Of a stretch of DNA of 64,000 nt, positions 1 to 7,599 are shown in pieces. Each line of letters starts with the position of its first letter. Position 1 is the first letter of the stretch. Both the position numbers and the translations under genes were made by a program. The stretch covers positions 101,524-165,523 of the forward strand of contig JAJCXR010000049.1 in assembly GCA_029263315.1 (NCBI GenBank), in the 5' to 3' direction. Source of the DNA: Acidobacteriota bacterium. Its GTDB lineage: Bacteria > Acidobacteriota > Thermoanaerobaculia > Multivoradales > J023. The notes below the pieces were generated by a model, which searched no databases, was not told the DNA's origin, and saw nothing but the letters and a program-made list of their open reading frames with translations.

Positions 1-1333
1 TGAAGCGCTGCCAATCGATCATCTCCGCCGCCTTGTCGACGGCCGGCAAATAGTCGCCGCTGTCGTACACCAAAGGGGCAAAATCCTGATAGATGATCTG
101 GTGGTCGTGGGGGAAGTCTTCCTTGGCCAGCAGGTTTAGCCGCCGGATCTCCACCCGGTCGATGTCCATCTCGGCGGCGGCCAGGTCGAGCAGCCGTTCC
201 ATGACAAAGACGCCGTGCTGGCGCCCCGCCCCACGATAGGGGGTCACCAAGGTCTTGTTGGTGAAGATGGCTTTGAATTCGCTGTAGTAGCTCGGCACCC
301 GGTAACAACCGAGGAGGGTGCATTGGCTGTTGATGGGCACCGTCAAGCCGTAGGGATCGTAGGCCCCACCGTCGTGCAGGAAGACGTCCTTGATGCCGAG
401 AATCCGGCCCGCGGCGTCGACGGCCATTTCCGCTTCGTGGGTTTGCCCCCGCTCGTGGGTGGTGGCGAAGAAATTCTCCTGCCGGTCTTCGATCCACTTC
501 ACCGGTCGGTTCAGCCGCATGGAGATCCAGGGAAGCAGCACCTCCTCGGGATAGAACATCATGATCTTGGGACCGAAGCCTCCACCGATGAAAGGAGCGA
601 TGACCTGCACTTGCGATTCCGACAGGCCGAGCATTGCCGCCAGGCCATTGCGGATGGGGATGGGTGCCTGGGTCGTGTCCCAAATGCGCAGATTCTGCTC
701 CCGGCCGTCCCAGTCGGCCACCACCCCACGGTTCTCCATGGCAGCGGCAATGCCATGGTCATAGGTGAAGCGCCCCGAGACCACTCGAGTTGCCTGTCGG
801 CGGGCCGTTTCGTAGTCCCCCTTGTGCTGCACCACGTGGGCCGCCAGGTTGGACTCCAAATCCTCATGGATCAATGGCGCCCCCGCCTCGAGGGCGGCGT
901 CCATATCCGCCACCACCGGCAAGGGGTCGATGTCGGCACAAATTTCGGCCACCGCGTCCTCCGCCACATAGCGACTCTCCGCCACCACAACGGCGATGGG
1001 CTCGCCGACGTGCCGCACCTTGTGGCGGGCCAAGGGAACCTGCGTCCGCTCATGGAAAACGATGCCTTCAATCGGCGGCGGTGGCACCAACAGGGGCCCC
1101 GGACGCCAATAATCTCCCAGGTCATCGGCGGTATAGACCGCCACCACGCCGGGGTGTTGCAGAGCCGCCTCCACATCGACGCCGTTCAGCCGTCCATGGG
1201 CGAAGTCGCTGCGCAGGAAGGCGACGTGCAGCATTCCCGGCAGGTGGACATCGTCGACAAACAGGGCACCGCCGGTGAGCAAGCGGGGATCCTCACGCCG
1301 TTTGACCGGCTGGCCGAAGTAACGGCTGCTCAC
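1..1333 (-). CDS. Molybdopterin-binding large subunit of a xanthine dehydrogenase/CO dehydrogenase-family hydroxylase (3' end outside window)
   Basis: The minus-strand reading starts at GTG 1333 and is open to the left edge, giving about 444 residues; the family is usually about 770, so the C-terminal part is missing. The start GQPVKRREDPRLLTG is the classic N-terminus of CoxL-type subunits, followed by VGEPIAVVVAE, GGGFGPK and TPYRGAGRQ. The active-site loop reads YRGAGR, not the AYRCSFR of true CO dehydrogenase, so a purine or aldehyde hydroxylase is more likely. The GTG overlaps the stop of the 2Fe-2S subunit gene (GTGA), showing translational coupling. The FAD (CoxM) subunit gene is not in the window. 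The substrate cannot be named; the nucleoside-degrading neighbours make a purine plausible, but this is inference. Confidence 0.88.
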   Translation of the reverse strand, partial: MSSRYFGQPVKRREDPRLLTGGALFVDDVHLPGMLHVAFLRSDFAHGRLNGVDVEAALQHPGVVAVYTADDLGDYWRPGPLLVPPPPIEGIVFHERTQVPLARHKVRHVGEPIAVVVAESRYVAEDAVAEICADIDPLPVVADMDAALEAGAPLIHEDLESNLAAHVVQHKGDYETARRQATRVVSGRFTYDHGIAAAMENRGVVADWDGREQNLRIWDTTQAPIPIRNGLAAMLGLSESQVQVIAPFIGGGFGPKIMMFYPEEVLLPWISMRLNRPVKWIEDRQENFFATTHERGQTHEAEMAVDAAGRILGIKDVFLHDGGAYDPYGLTVPINSQCTLLGCYRVPSYYSEFKAIFTNKTLVTPYRGAGRQHGVFVMERLLDLAAAEMDIDRVEIRRLNLLAKEDFPHDHQIIYQDFAPLVYDSGDYLPAVDKAAEMIDWQRF

Positions 1334-1869
1334 GACATCTCTCCCGGCACGGCGCCTTCACCGAGCCCGTGCGCATCGCCTTGCCGTTGACGCCGACAGG
1401 CCAAACGCACCGCCTCGACAATGTTCTGATAGCCGGTGCAGCGGCACAAATTGCCCCCCAAGGCGTGGCGGATCTCCTCCTCGCTGGGATCGTCGTGCTC
1501 GGCCAGGAAAGGCACCAAGCTCATCAAGAAACCAGGGGTGCAAAAACCGCATTGCAGGGCGTGGGTGTCGCGAAACGCCTCTTGCAACGGATGCAGGGCC
1601 TCGGCGGTGCCCAAACCCTCGACGGTCTCGATCTCGTGATCATGGCTCTGCACTGCAAACATCAAGCACGAGCGCACCGCCGCACCGTCGAGCAGGATCG
1701 TGCAGGCGCCGCACACCCCATGCTCGCAGCCCACGTGGGTACCGGTGAGCCGCAGATCGTGGCGCAGGAAATCACTCAGCAGGAGGCGCGGCTCCACCTC
1801 TCGCTCATGGACCTCGCCGTTGACCGTGAGTCGAATGGGATGACGATTCGAGGCAGCTGTCGTGGACAT
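1330..1869 (-). CDS. 2Fe-2S small subunit of molybdenum hydroxylase (CoxS/XdhC-type)
   Basis: This 179-residue protein is the electron-transfer subunit of the hydroxylase encoded just downstream. It has a plant-type ferredoxin cluster (CEHGVCGACTILLDG, residues about 48-62) and a C-terminal cluster domain (CGFCTPGF and CRCTGYQ, about 107-145), so all eight expected cysteines are visible. Length matches the family (150-180). The gene ends in a GTGA overlap with the large subunit. It lies 78 bp after the purine nucleoside phosphorylase gene on the same strand and may belong to the same transcript. Identification of the subunit type is firm; the substrate is not. Confidence 0.93.
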   Translation of the reverse strand: MSTTAASNRHPIRLTVNGEVHEREVEPRLLLSDFLRHDLRLTGTHVGCEHGVCGACTILLDGAAVRSCLMFAVQSHDHEIETVEGLGTAEALHPLQEAFRDTHALQCGFCTPGFLMSLVPFLAEHDDPSEEEIRHALGGNLCRCTGYQNIVEAVRLACRRQRQGDAHGLGEGAVPGEMS

Positions 1870-1947
1870 CGTTCGGAGTCTCCTAGAAGCTTTTCCCTTA
1901 GGGACGCACCGTCGAGACGACAGGCGCCCTGTTGTGTGTCTCGGCCC

Positions 1948-2841
1948 TCAATCGCTGAAACGGCGCAGGATGGTGGACAGGAGCTGCTCGAAGGTGCCCC
2001 GCACCCGCTGGGCCACGTCGGTCACCTCGTCGTGGCACAGGGCTTCGTCCATCGACCCGGCGGCCAGGTTGGTGACACAGGAAATGCCCAACACCTTAGC
2101 CCCCATGTGGTTGGCGACAATCACCTCCGGCACCGTCGACATGCCCACCAGGTCGGCCCCCAAACGCCGCAACATCTCGATTTCGGCCGGTGTCTCGTAA
2201 GCCGGGCCGAAGAGCCCCGCATAGATGCCGTGTTTGAGGCCGATGTCGCAGGACGCCGCCGCCTCTTCCGCCAGACGGCGCAGGGCGGCATCGTAGGCAT
2301 AGGTCATGTCGGGGAAACGGGGCCCCAAGCGATCATCATTGGGGCCGCGCAAAGGGCTGGCCCCGAAGAGATTGAGATGATCGCGGATGAGCACCAAATC
2401 CCCCACCTCGAGATCCTTGCCCAGACCACCGGCGGCATTGGTCACCACCACCTTGTCGGCCCCCAATAACAGCATCACACGCAGCGGCAAAGTGACCTTG
2501 GCCAGGTCGTATCCTTCATAGAAATGTACGCGGCCCTGCATGGTGACGCATTGGGTCTCGCCAACTCGACCAAATACCAAGCGCCCCACATGCCCTTCGA
2601 CACTGGACACTGGGAAATGGGGAATGTCTTGATAGTCGATGGCAAAACGATCCTCGAAGGTCTCGGCATAGGGACCAAGACCGCTGCCCAGGATCAAGGC
2701 GGCTTGGGGACGGTCGTCCCGTCCAGCCGCCTGCAAGCTGCCACGGATGGCCGCCACGGCCTCCTGCAAGCGATCAAATAGACCGTCGGTTGGACCGTCG
2801 CCTGCACCATCGACGGACGACACATGTTGCTCAGCGCTCAT
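1948..2841 (-). CDS. punA: Purine nucleoside phosphorylase (trimeric, inosine/guanosine type)
   Basis: This 297-residue enzyme splits purine (deoxy)nucleosides with phosphate to a free base and (deoxy)ribose 1-phosphate. It shows the PNP family blocks GSGLGPYAE, GRVHFYEGYD, VVTNAAGG, GPAYETPAEIE and LGADLVGMSTVPE, and the base-site segment GISCVTNLAAG. About 30 residues at the N-terminus are variable. ATG 2841 overlaps the deoA stop (ATGA), which fixes the start and shows coupling. With deoA and deoB it makes a nucleoside salvage/catabolism operon acting on purines and pyrimidines. Confidence 0.93.
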   Translation of the reverse strand: MSAEQHVSSVDGAGDGPTDGLFDRLQEAVAAIRGSLQAAGRDDRPQAALILGSGLGPYAETFEDRFAIDYQDIPHFPVSSVEGHVGRLVFGRVGETQCVTMQGRVHFYEGYDLAKVTLPLRVMLLLGADKVVVTNAAGGLGKDLEVGDLVLIRDHLNLFGASPLRGPNDDRLGPRFPDMTYAYDAALRRLAEEAAASCDIGLKHGIYAGLFGPAYETPAEIEMLRRLGADLVGMSTVPEVIVANHMGAKVLGISCVTNLAAGSMDEALCHDEVTDVAQRVRGTFEQLLSTILRRFSD

Positions 2842-4181
2842 CGCAATACCTCGAGAATTCGGCTGCCCGGCGGCGCCGCCCGATCGCCGATGCGGAAGGC
2901 ACCGAGCAACCGTTGGCGGGCCTCCTCGACACCGCGATCATTGTGAATCAAAAAGGCCAGGGGCTCACCGACGGCCACCGTATCGCCCACCCGTACCGCC
3001 ATCTCAATGCCCACCGCCGGGTCGACTTTATCCTCCTTGCGGCGCCGTCCCGCCCCCAGCACGAGCGCCGCAACGCCCACGTCCTCGGCCGCGATGGCGG
3101 CCACCTTACCGGCTTTGGGGGCCACCACCGGCGTCCGTTGGCGGGCCCGCGGCAAGATGCCCTGGGGATCGTCCACCACCCGCGGATCGCCGTCCTGGGC
3201 CTCCACCAATCGCCGGAAGAGATCCAGGGCCGAGCCGCCGTCTAGGGACGCCGCTATGCGCTCGGCCCCCTCTGCGCCGCTGTCGACGACCCCACCGCAG
3301 AGCAGCATCTCAGCCCCCAGCCGCACCGTCAGCTCGCGGCTATCGGCCGGTCCTTCGCCCCGCAGCACGGCGATGGACTCCGCCACCTCCAGAGCATTGC
3401 CGACGCTCGAGCCGATGGGGCTGTCCATGTCGGTGACCACCACCGTCACCGGCTTGCCGGCCGCTGCGCCGATGGTCTTGATGGCATGGCCCAGCTGCGA
3501 CGCCTGTTGACGGGTCTTCATGAAGGCGCCATGGCCTACTTTGCAGTCGAGCACCAAAGCGTCGATGCCCTCCGCCAACTTCTTCGACATGATCGATGAG
3601 GCGATGAGGGGCACCGACTCCACCGTCGCCGTCACATCCCTCAGGGCATAGAGCACCCGGTCCGCCGGGGCGATGCGCTCCGTCTGGCCGATCAAGCAGA
3701 GCCCGAGCTCGGCGACGGTGCGACGGAAACGGTCGACCCCGAGATCGACACGGAAACCGGGGATCGACTCCAGCTTGTCCAAGGTGCCGCCGCTGTGGCC
3801 GAGACCACGGCCGCTGACCATGGGCACGGCGACCCCACACGCGGCGACGGCGGGCGCCAGGGGCAACGAGATCTTGTCGCCGACGCCGCCGGTGGAATGT
3901 TTGTCGACCTTCGGACCGGGGATCTCCGACAGATCGAGCACATCGCCGGAGTGCAACATGGCTTGCGCCCAGGCGGCTAGCTCGGCATCGTTGAAGCCGC
4001 GCAGGAAAATGGCCATCAACATGGCGGCGATCTGGTAGTCCGGGATGCTGCCCTCGGTGACGCCTGCGATGAAGGCTTCGATTTCGCCCTCGCTCAAAGG
4101 TTTGCCGTCCCGCTTCTTGCGAATCACCTCCTGCGGCAGAATCTTGATTGGGGACCGGTCAGCGGTAGAAGCGTGAGTCAT
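2838..4181 (-). CDS. deoA: Thymidine (pyrimidine-nucleoside) phosphorylase
   Basis: The 447-residue enzyme converts thymidine/deoxyuridine to the base and deoxyribose 1-phosphate. The signature is visible in KHSTGGVGDKISLPLAPAVA, with GRGLGHSGGTLDKLESIPG (phosphate and base sites) and the C-terminal domain that ends the family. The open frame extends upstream to 4463, but that extension is arginine-rich frame noise across deoB. I chose ATG 4181 because it overlaps the deoB stop (ATGA) and gives the normal family length of about 440. It is coupled to punA downstream in the same way. Confidence 0.94.
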   Translation of the reverse strand: MTHASTADRSPIKILPQEVIRKKRDGKPLSEGEIEAFIAGVTEGSIPDYQIAAMLMAIFLRGFNDAELAAWAQAMLHSGDVLDLSEIPGPKVDKHSTGGVGDKISLPLAPAVAACGVAVPMVSGRGLGHSGGTLDKLESIPGFRVDLGVDRFRRTVAELGLCLIGQTERIAPADRVLYALRDVTATVESVPLIASSIMSKKLAEGIDALVLDCKVGHGAFMKTRQQASQLGHAIKTIGAAAGKPVTVVVTDMDSPIGSSVGNALEVAESIAVLRGEGPADSRELTVRLGAEMLLCGGVVDSGAEGAERIAASLDGGSALDLFRRLVEAQDGDPRVVDDPQGILPRARQRTPVVAPKAGKVAAIAAEDVGVAALVLGAGRRRKEDKVDPAVGIEMAVRVGDTVAVGEPLAFLIHNDRGVEEARQRLLGAFRIGDRAAPPGSRILEVLR

Positions 4182-5383
4182 GGACGATGGACTTTCTCGA
4201 GAAAGCTCTGCCCGACAGCGGCGGCGGGAAGAGCGAAGATGGAGCGCAGGGTGGCGGCGATGTCGGCGAAGGTCTCGCCGACGCCGAGATCGACCCCGGC
4301 GCGGAGCCGCGGACCCCACACCAGCAAGGGTACCTGCTCCCGGGTGTGATCGCTGCCGGGCATGGTGGGATCGTTGCCGTGGTCGGCGGTCAAGATCAAC
4401 ATGTCGTCGGCGCGCAGAGCTCGGAGGAGGTCTGGCAGCCGTTGGTCGAAGGCTTCGAGACACCGGGCATACCCCGGGGCGTCCCGTCGATGGCCATAGA
4501 GGGCATCAAAATCCACCAGATTGGTGAAAATCAAGCCCCGCGGCAAGCGTCCCATCACCTCCAAGGTGCGCTCGACCCCTTCGGCGTTATTGCCGCTGCC
4601 GACCTTCTCCGCGACCCCGGCGCCGGCGAAGATGTCGTAAATCTTGCCCACCCCCACCACCGGCACGCCCGCCTCCCCCAGGGCGTCGAGCACCGTTGGC
4701 CCCGGCGGTCGGCGGGAGTAATCGCGACGCCCTGCGGTACGACAAAAGCTGCCGGGCTCACCGATAAAAGGTCGAGCGATGACCCGTGCGACCCCCAAGG
4801 GATCGACCAATCGCCGGGCGACGGCACAACAACGGTAGAGCTCGTCGAGGCCAAAAGTCTCTTCGTGGGCGGCGATCTGCAACACCGAGTCACCCGAGGT
4901 GTAGACGATGGGCCGACCGGTGCGCAGATGCTCTTCGCCCAATCGATCGATGATCTCGGTCCCCGAGGCTGGGACGTTCCCCAGCACCCGATGCCCCGTG
5001 GCGTCGGTGAAGCGCTTTAGGAGCTCCTGCGGAAAACCCTCGGGAAACACTGGAAACGGGATCGCCGTGGGCAGGCCGGCAATCTCCCAATGGCCGGTGG
5101 TGGTGTCCTTGCCGGCCGACAGCTCAGTCAACCGCCCGAAGGCCGCCTGGGGAGCGGCTCTAGGGGCCACCCCTTCGATCGATGCCAGATGACCGAGGCC
5201 CAGGGCGGCCAAGTTTGGCAAGTGCAATCCACCGACTGCCCGCGCCGTATGGACCAGGGTGTTGGCCCCTTGGTCTCCAAAGGCCGCCGCATCGGGCGCC
5301 CCGCCAACGCCCACCGAATCGAGGACGATGAGGATGACCCGGCTCAAGGGAGCCGGTGCCTGGGACTGGGAGGTCATATTCAC
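4178..5383 (-). CDS. deoB: Phosphopentomutase
   Basis: DeoB interconverts (deoxy)ribose 1-phosphate and 5-phosphate, feeding sugar released by the two phosphorylases downstream into central metabolism. The 401-residue product belongs to the alkaline-phosphatase-like metalloenzymes: VILIVLDSVGVGGAPDA carries the first metal-binding Asp, TTGHWEIAGL is the phospho-Thr segment, and TADHGNDPTMPGSDHTREQ carries the C-terminal metal ligands. The first codon could be GTG 5383 or ATG 5377; neither has a strong ribosome-binding site. It is the first gene of the deoB-deoA-punA operon, with overlapping ATGA junctions. Confidence 0.94.
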   Translation of the reverse strand: MNMTSQSQAPAPLSRVILIVLDSVGVGGAPDAAAFGDQGANTLVHTARAVGGLHLPNLAALGLGHLASIEGVAPRAAPQAAFGRLTELSAGKDTTTGHWEIAGLPTAIPFPVFPEGFPQELLKRFTDATGHRVLGNVPASGTEIIDRLGEEHLRTGRPIVYTSGDSVLQIAAHEETFGLDELYRCCAVARRLVDPLGVARVIARPFIGEPGSFCRTAGRRDYSRRPPGPTVLDALGEAGVPVVGVGKIYDIFAGAGVAEKVGSGNNAEGVERTLEVMGRLPRGLIFTNLVDFDALYGHRRDAPGYARCLEAFDQRLPDLLRALRADDMLILTADHGNDPTMPGSDHTREQVPLLVWGPRLRAGVDLGVGETFADIAATLRSIFALPAAAVGQSFLEKVHRP

Positions 5384-5600
5384 CGACGAACTATATCGCG
5401 ACCCTCGTCTCGGCAGATATGTCTCGCAGTATCGTCCCCACCCACCAATCAGCTCGTTGCCCTACGGTCTTCGCCACCCCGTCCCAGATGAGACGCCCGG
5501 CCAGCAGCAGCTTGGCCCGCCCACGACCTCGTGACCTTGCGGAGTCTGATAGCATTCCCGCTCTTGTCGCCACCCGACGACGTCCTTGCAAAATGAGACC

Positions 5601-5652
5601 CGACCGCCGACGCGGTCTGCAACACCCGACCGCCCGTGCGCGGTCTGCAACA
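5601..5652. repeat. Two-copy direct repeat (~28-bp period) upstream of the acyl-CoA dehydrogenase gene
   Basis: In the 285-bp gap between divergent deoB and the acyl-CoA dehydrogenase gene, GCGGTCTGCAACA occurs at 5612-5624 and again at 5640-5652, with CGACCGCC preceding each copy. The second copy ends just before the Shine-Dalgarno (AGGAG, 5658-5662). It could be a tandem operator or a slippage duplication. Nothing else is recognised in 5384-5668. Confidence 0.6.
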
Positions 5653-5668
5653 TAGCCAGGAGAGCACC

Positions 5669-6817
5669 TTGGATTTCTCACTGACCCCTGAGCAACTCGC
5701 CATCCAGGAAGCTGCCCGCGACTTCGCCCTCGGCGAGGTCGATCCCATCGTCGACGAGTACGACGAAGCCCAGAAATTTCCCATGGATGTGATGATGAAA
5801 GCCGGTGAGCTCGGCTTTCTCGGCATCCTCTTCCCCGAGGAATACGGTGGAGCCGGGCTCGGCTACATCGAGTACGCCCTGATCATCACCGAGCTATCGA
5901 AGATCGATCCCTCGGTCGGCATCAGCGTCGCCGCCCACAACTCCCTCGGTACCAACCACATCTACAAATTCGGCAACGAAGAGCAGCGACAACGCTGGGT
6001 TGTGCCCTTGGCCGAAGGTAAGAAGATCGCCGCTTGGGGGCTGACGGAGCCCGACGCCGGTTCCGACGCCGCCGCCACCAAGTCGCGGGCCGAGAAAGTC
6101 GAAGGCGGCTGGATTCTCAACGGCACAAAACAATTCACCACCCACGGCACGGTGGGGGATGTGTGCGTCATCATGGCGGTGACCGACCCCAGTGCACCCC
6201 GCCACCACAACATCTCCGCCTTTGTGCTCGAAAAGGGCATGGACGGTTTTCGTCCCGGCAAGAAGGAAAACAAGTTGGGAATCCGCGCCTCGGATACCGC
6301 CGAGGTGGTGATGGAGAACTGCTTTGTCCCCGACGAGAACCTGCTCGGGGAGCCCGGCGAAGGCTTCATACAAGCCTTGCAAATCCTCGACGGTGGACGC
6401 ATCTCCATCTCGGCCCTCGGCCTCGGCACCGCCATCGGCGCCTTTGAGACCGCCCTGGCCTATTCCAAGGAACGCCACCAGTTCGGCAAGCCCATCTGTC
6501 AATTCCAGGCCATCCAGTTCCACCTGGCGGAAATGGCCACCCGCATCGCCGCCGCCGAGATCCTCACCCTCAGCGCCGCCGCCGAGATGGACCGCAGCGG
6601 CAAGGTGTCGCAGCTGGCTTCCAAGGCCAAGCTCTACAGCGGCGAGACGGCGGTGTTCTGTGCCGAGCGCGGCGTCCAGATCCTCGGAGGTTATGGCTTT
6701 ATCAAGGACTACCGGGCCGAGAAGTATTTCCGCGACGCCAAGATCTGCACCATCGGTGAGGGTACCAGCGAGGTGCAACGCATGGTCATCGCCCGCAACC
6801 TGCTGCGCGGCCACTGA
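5669..6817 (+). CDS. Acyl-CoA dehydrogenase (short/branched-chain type)
   Basis: An FAD enzyme that makes the 2,3-double bond in acyl-CoA thioesters and passes electrons to ETF. From TTG 5669 it has 382 residues, the normal family length. This start is preferred over GTG 5636 because AGGAG lies six bases upstream and the product begins directly with DFSLTPEQLAIQEAARDFA. Visible motifs are AWGLTEPDAGSDAAA and the FAD-binding IGEGTSEVQRMVIARNL near the C-terminus, whose Glu fits the catalytic base position. It is followed 16 bp later by methylmalonyl-CoA epimerase, suggesting propionyl-CoA or branched-chain amino acid breakdown. Confidence 0.95.
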   Translation: MDFSLTPEQLAIQEAARDFALGEVDPIVDEYDEAQKFPMDVMMKAGELGFLGILFPEEYGGAGLGYIEYALIITELSKIDPSVGISVAAHNSLGTNHIYKFGNEEQRQRWVVPLAEGKKIAAWGLTEPDAGSDAAATKSRAEKVEGGWILNGTKQFTTHGTVGDVCVIMAVTDPSAPRHHNISAFVLEKGMDGFRPGKKENKLGIRASDTAEVVMENCFVPDENLLGEPGEGFIQALQILDGGRISISALGLGTAIGAFETALAYSKERHQFGKPICQFQAIQFHLAEMATRIAAAEILTLSAAAEMDRSGKVSQLASKAKLYSGETAVFCAERGVQILGGYGFIKDYRAEKYFRDAKICTIGEGTSEVQRMVIARNLLRGH

Positions 6818-6833
6818 GCGGCGGGCGGGCATC

Positions 6834-7256
6834 ATGATTCGAGGTGTCGACCACATCGGAATCGCCGTCCGCTCGATCGACGAAGCGCGCCCCCTCTACG
6901 AAGCCCTCGGGCTGGAAATCGAGCGCATCGAAGAGGTACCGCAGGAGGGGGTGAGGGTGGCGTTCATCCGCTGCGGCGGCACTCATCTCGAGCTGCTCGA
7001 AGCCATGGGGCCCGATTCCCCCATCGCCAAGCACATCGACAAACGGGGGCCGGGCATTCACCACCTGTGCCTCGGTAGCGACGATGTACGCAGCGATGAT
7101 CAGCGTCTGCGCGACGCCGGTCTACAGGTGTTGCGTCCGGAGCCCACCCTCGGTGCCGGAGGCGCCGAGGTACAATTTGTCCATCCCAAGAGCACCGGCG
7201 GTATTCTCCTGGAGCTGTCGCAGCCCGCCGCCGAAAGCGACCCCCACGGTAGCTGA
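6834..7256 (+). CDS. mce: Methylmalonyl-CoA epimerase
   Basis: This 140-residue glyoxalase-fold enzyme interconverts (R)- and (S)-methylmalonyl-CoA. Metal-ligand segments of the two beta-alpha-beta-beta-beta modules are visible in VDHIGIAVRS (residues 5-14), THLELLEA and GPGIHHLCL. ATG 6834 is the first in-frame start after the upstream stop and matches the family N-terminus; the longer open frame starting at 6324 is shadow sequence of the dehydrogenase gene. The product feeds B12-dependent methylmalonyl-CoA mutase, which fits the cobalamin genes 20 kb away, though the mutase is not in the window. Confidence 0.94.
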   Translation: MIRGVDHIGIAVRSIDEARPLYEALGLEIERIEEVPQEGVRVAFIRCGGTHLELLEAMGPDSPIAKHIDKRGPGIHHLCLGSDDVRSDDQRLRDAGLQVLRPEPTLGAGGAEVQFVHPKSTGGILLELSQPAAESDPHGS

Positions 7257-7258
7257 CC

Positions 7259-7582
7259 ATGGAAGTCGGACAGTTCGTCGTCCTTTCTCTGGCCAACCCA
7301 AATGAGAAGTACTGGGGGCTCTTGCTGACCCTCGACGGCCCAGGCATCACTTTGCGGGGCGTCAATCTGTCGAGCTTCGAAGATTGGGTGCAGGAGGTCG
7401 CTCAGCAGCAAACGCCCACCCTGGGTGCGTCGACGATCTTCTTCCCCCTGCACCGGGTGGAGCGTCTTTCCCTCGACGAGCCGATGGGCGAATTGGAGAG
7501 CCTGCACCAAAGCTTCGAGCGCCGGACGGGCCAGTCACCGGAAAACCACTTGCTTACGGCAGCCCAGGGCGTCGTTCACTGA
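7259..7582 (+). CDS. Conserved-looking small protein of unknown function, coupled to mce
   Basis: A 107-residue soluble protein (MEVGQFVVLSLANPNEKYWG at the start) beginning only two bases after the mce stop, so it is almost certainly co-translated with the epimerase. No signal peptide, membrane segment or cysteine motif is seen. The N-terminal half looks like a small beta-barrel (alternating hydrophobics, FVVLSLANP, KYWGLLLTLDGPGITLRGVN), the second half is helical. I do not recognise the family. Its position suggests a role linked to acyl-CoA metabolism, but that is inference. Confidence 0.8.
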   Translation: MEVGQFVVLSLANPNEKYWGLLLTLDGPGITLRGVNLSSFEDWVQEVAQQQTPTLGASTIFFPLHRVERLSLDEPMGELESLHQSFERRTGQSPENHLLTAAQGVVH

Positions 7583-7599
7583 GCGCCATTGGCTGTCCC

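Noticed and set aside
1..1869. Form I CO dehydrogenase
   Set aside because: The large subunit has YRGAGR instead of the AYRCSFR active-site loop.
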